Source: Melanocharis versteri (Eukaryota > Chordata > Aves > Passeriformes > Melanocharitidae). Taken from it: 64,000 nucleotides of DNA. The stretch lies in assembly GCA_013397845.1 (NCBI GenBank), contig VZTG01006663.1, positions 1 to 64,000 of the forward strand, written 5' to 3'. The notes under the pieces are model-generated. The model ran no database searches. It saw only the letters and a list, made by a program, of their open reading frames with translations, and was not told the DNA's origin. The translations under genes and the position numbers were made by a program. Below are positions 62,262 to 64,000 of this stretch, piece by piece (positions within the stretch are counted from its first letter, which is position 1; each line of letters starts with the position of its first letter).

Positions 62262-64000
62262 CTATAGACAAAACAAAGAAGTAGGAAACTCAAGTTAGAC
62301 AATGCAAGTATTATACACTCCTTGGATTGTTATTAGTTTTCAGAATCAATTTATATTTTTGGTAGATCTATATATATACTGTTAACTTGACATTTTTGAA
62401 ATAGGCATCAAAACAGAAAATTACATTTGTACACCTGTTTACCACACTAGTGTCAGAACGACATTGAAAAAGAAAAAAAAATGTGGGTTTTTTTGTTCTC
62501 AATGTTAGGGGAACAAAAACCACAAGGCTAGGAAGTGAGGTTGTCTTTTATATCTTCCCTAGAAATACACCTCTCAGATGTCCTGGACAATCAGGTTTAG
62601 AAGGTATAAAGACAGAAGATTCTTTGAGGTACCTTCAGTTTTTGATTTTTGAGTTTTCATTTACAGATTAATATTCAATACTCTTCCCTAGCTGTTATTT
62701 GTTTAATAATGCCACTAAAACCATCCTGTTTTCCAAAAATATCAAAGTCTACTTTTTAATAATTGTTTACTGGTTGTGATTTAAAGTGTGATTTTTTTTT
62801 TAAGGGAAAGACAATAAAGTACCAAAAACTACTTCAACACTATGCGTATTAAGACTGTGCTACATGTATTGTTAAAATAATTCACTTCTGACAAATGGAG
62901 AATATAAGACTGTATAGGCATTTTTCGTACAAATGACTTCATTTTTAAAATAGCAACTTTTGGTTAAAATGGAAATTATTATAGCATTTTTTACAGAGCA
63001 CATCATCCCTGTAAAGGCCATTCACTTAAGGGCTGGACTTGATGGACCCTGTGGATCCCTTACAACTCAGAATATTCTGTGATTGAGTGACTGATCTATA
63101 TATAAAAACACATACACACAGATACAGAGAATTATATAATATTTGAGCAGTTGAATGAAACTCATTAAATGTGTGAATTGGTTTGAGCGGTATTTCAAAA
63201 CACAGGTGGTTCTTCAGGGAAACCTTCTGCTTTACTCTCTGTTTCTTATTGTTCTTTCTCAAAAATCTCTCAGCCGCAAAAATGGAAACCACTTTGCTGC
63301 CCACTTCCCTTCAAAATTGTTTTAACATTAATCTGGAAACCAACAGGGCTAAAGGGTGACACATTCACACCAACTGTCAAATTAAACATATATGGTGAAA
63401 AAGCTCTCGGTATTGTAACATTGACGCACAAATTTAATAGAAGCAATTTAGAACTTGTTATTTATCAAGCAACAGCAAGGAGCTAAAGGATAAAAAATGA
63501 ACTATCACAAGCTATTTTCCAAGGCTAAGATGTGTTTCTTGCAAGCTGTTTTTTACTTTTTAAGGGAACAACAATAAGTAATTCTCCGATCAACCATTCC
63601 TTCACAGTGCCACTGAAATCAAAGTGACCAGTAGAAGAATGTGTAAGCACAAATGGAAAGAAGATGAACCCCTAAAGAATGAATTTCAGTACTCAGCACT
63701 TTTTGGAGAAGCAACTATGAAAGTAATTTAATACTGTGATTCACATAGATCAAAAAGTCGCCATCATTAACATATACAGTTTACAAACTGAGGAGGGGAG
63801 AACAGTCCTTCCTTAGAGGCATGAAATGTATCTCCAGAGAGGCCCAAGAAGAAAAGCTGAGCTACATCATTTCTCTGCTAACATGAAGGTTAACCTCTGT
63901 TTACAGGTTCAAGCTGAGCTTCTGAAAAAAATATGTAGTGAGGGTTACTAAATACTTAGAAACCATATCCACTCAGGCAGCACTCCCGCTGAAACTCTTC
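62262..64000 (-). other. RGS7: RGS7 upstream intron (partial)
   Basis: This is sequence 5' of the first visible exon on the transcript strand. No DEP-domain exon was found to the window end. A CR1 terminal fragment lies near 63.03 kb. Confidence 0.8.
63030..63086 (+). mobile_element. CR1 LINE fragment, extreme 3' end
   Basis: It reads GGGCTGGACTTGATGGACC then a block ending ATATTCTGTGATTGAGTGA. This matches the CR1 terminus (GGACTTGATGATC... ATTCTGTGATT). Only about 57 bases remain. Confidence 0.82.

Noticed and set aside
62262..64000. Search for the preceding DEP-domain exon
   Set aside because: No minus-strand segment translating to the expected DEP end with an AG/GT frame was found.

Overview
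The window is vertebrate nuclear DNA, almost certainly from a bird. It is AT-rich and gene-sparse, with short exons in long introns. Its interspersed repeats are avian CR1 LINE 3' ends plus one solo ERVL-type LTR. There are no operons, prokaryotic genes, CRISPR arrays or tRNA/rRNA genes that I could see.

One gene fills the window: RGS7 (regulator of G-protein signalling 7) on the minus strand, from about 62.3 kb down to about 7.6 kb. I located 14 coding exons by reverse-complement translation, with AG/GT boundaries and matching phases. Twelve internal exons (62210-62261, 50048-50112, 48263-48339, 48047-48128, 33503-33577, 32335-32433, 31538-31599, 29932-30042, 29335-29460, 22013-22199, 19150-19239, 17831-17884) join in frame to either of two terminal exons. 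These are a proximal one (16956-17030, ending ...STNLL) and a distal one (8006-8056, ending ...VQSY). With the proximal exon the joined coding length is 1155 nt, or 384 residues plus stop. This covers the end of the N-terminal DEP/DHEX unit, the linker, the GGL domain (the G-beta-5 partner site), the complete RGS domain and the variable C-terminus. The start codon and most of the DEP exons lie beyond base 64000.

Layout: 1-120 is a CpG-rich edge, perhaps of the promoter of the next gene (GREM2 from remembered synteny). 121-7600 is intergenic, holding a 557-bp solo LTR with a perfect 5-bp target duplication. 7600-17030 carries the two alternative 3' ends. 17.8-33.6 kb carries the RGS, GGL and linker exons. 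33.6-48.0 kb is a 14.5-kb intron with CR1 fragments, hairpins and an assembly artefact. 48.0-50.1 kb carries three DHEX-region exons. 50.1-62.2 kb is a 12-kb intron with a perfect 20-bp hairpin, a diverged tandem dimer, a CR1 copy and a gapped microsatellite.

I did not find a previously undescribed biological system. The most useful observations are the modular RGS7 3' end, two non-consensus donor sites (one with an in-frame hydrophobic read-through tail), several unexplained perfect inverted repeats, and two likely assembly defects.
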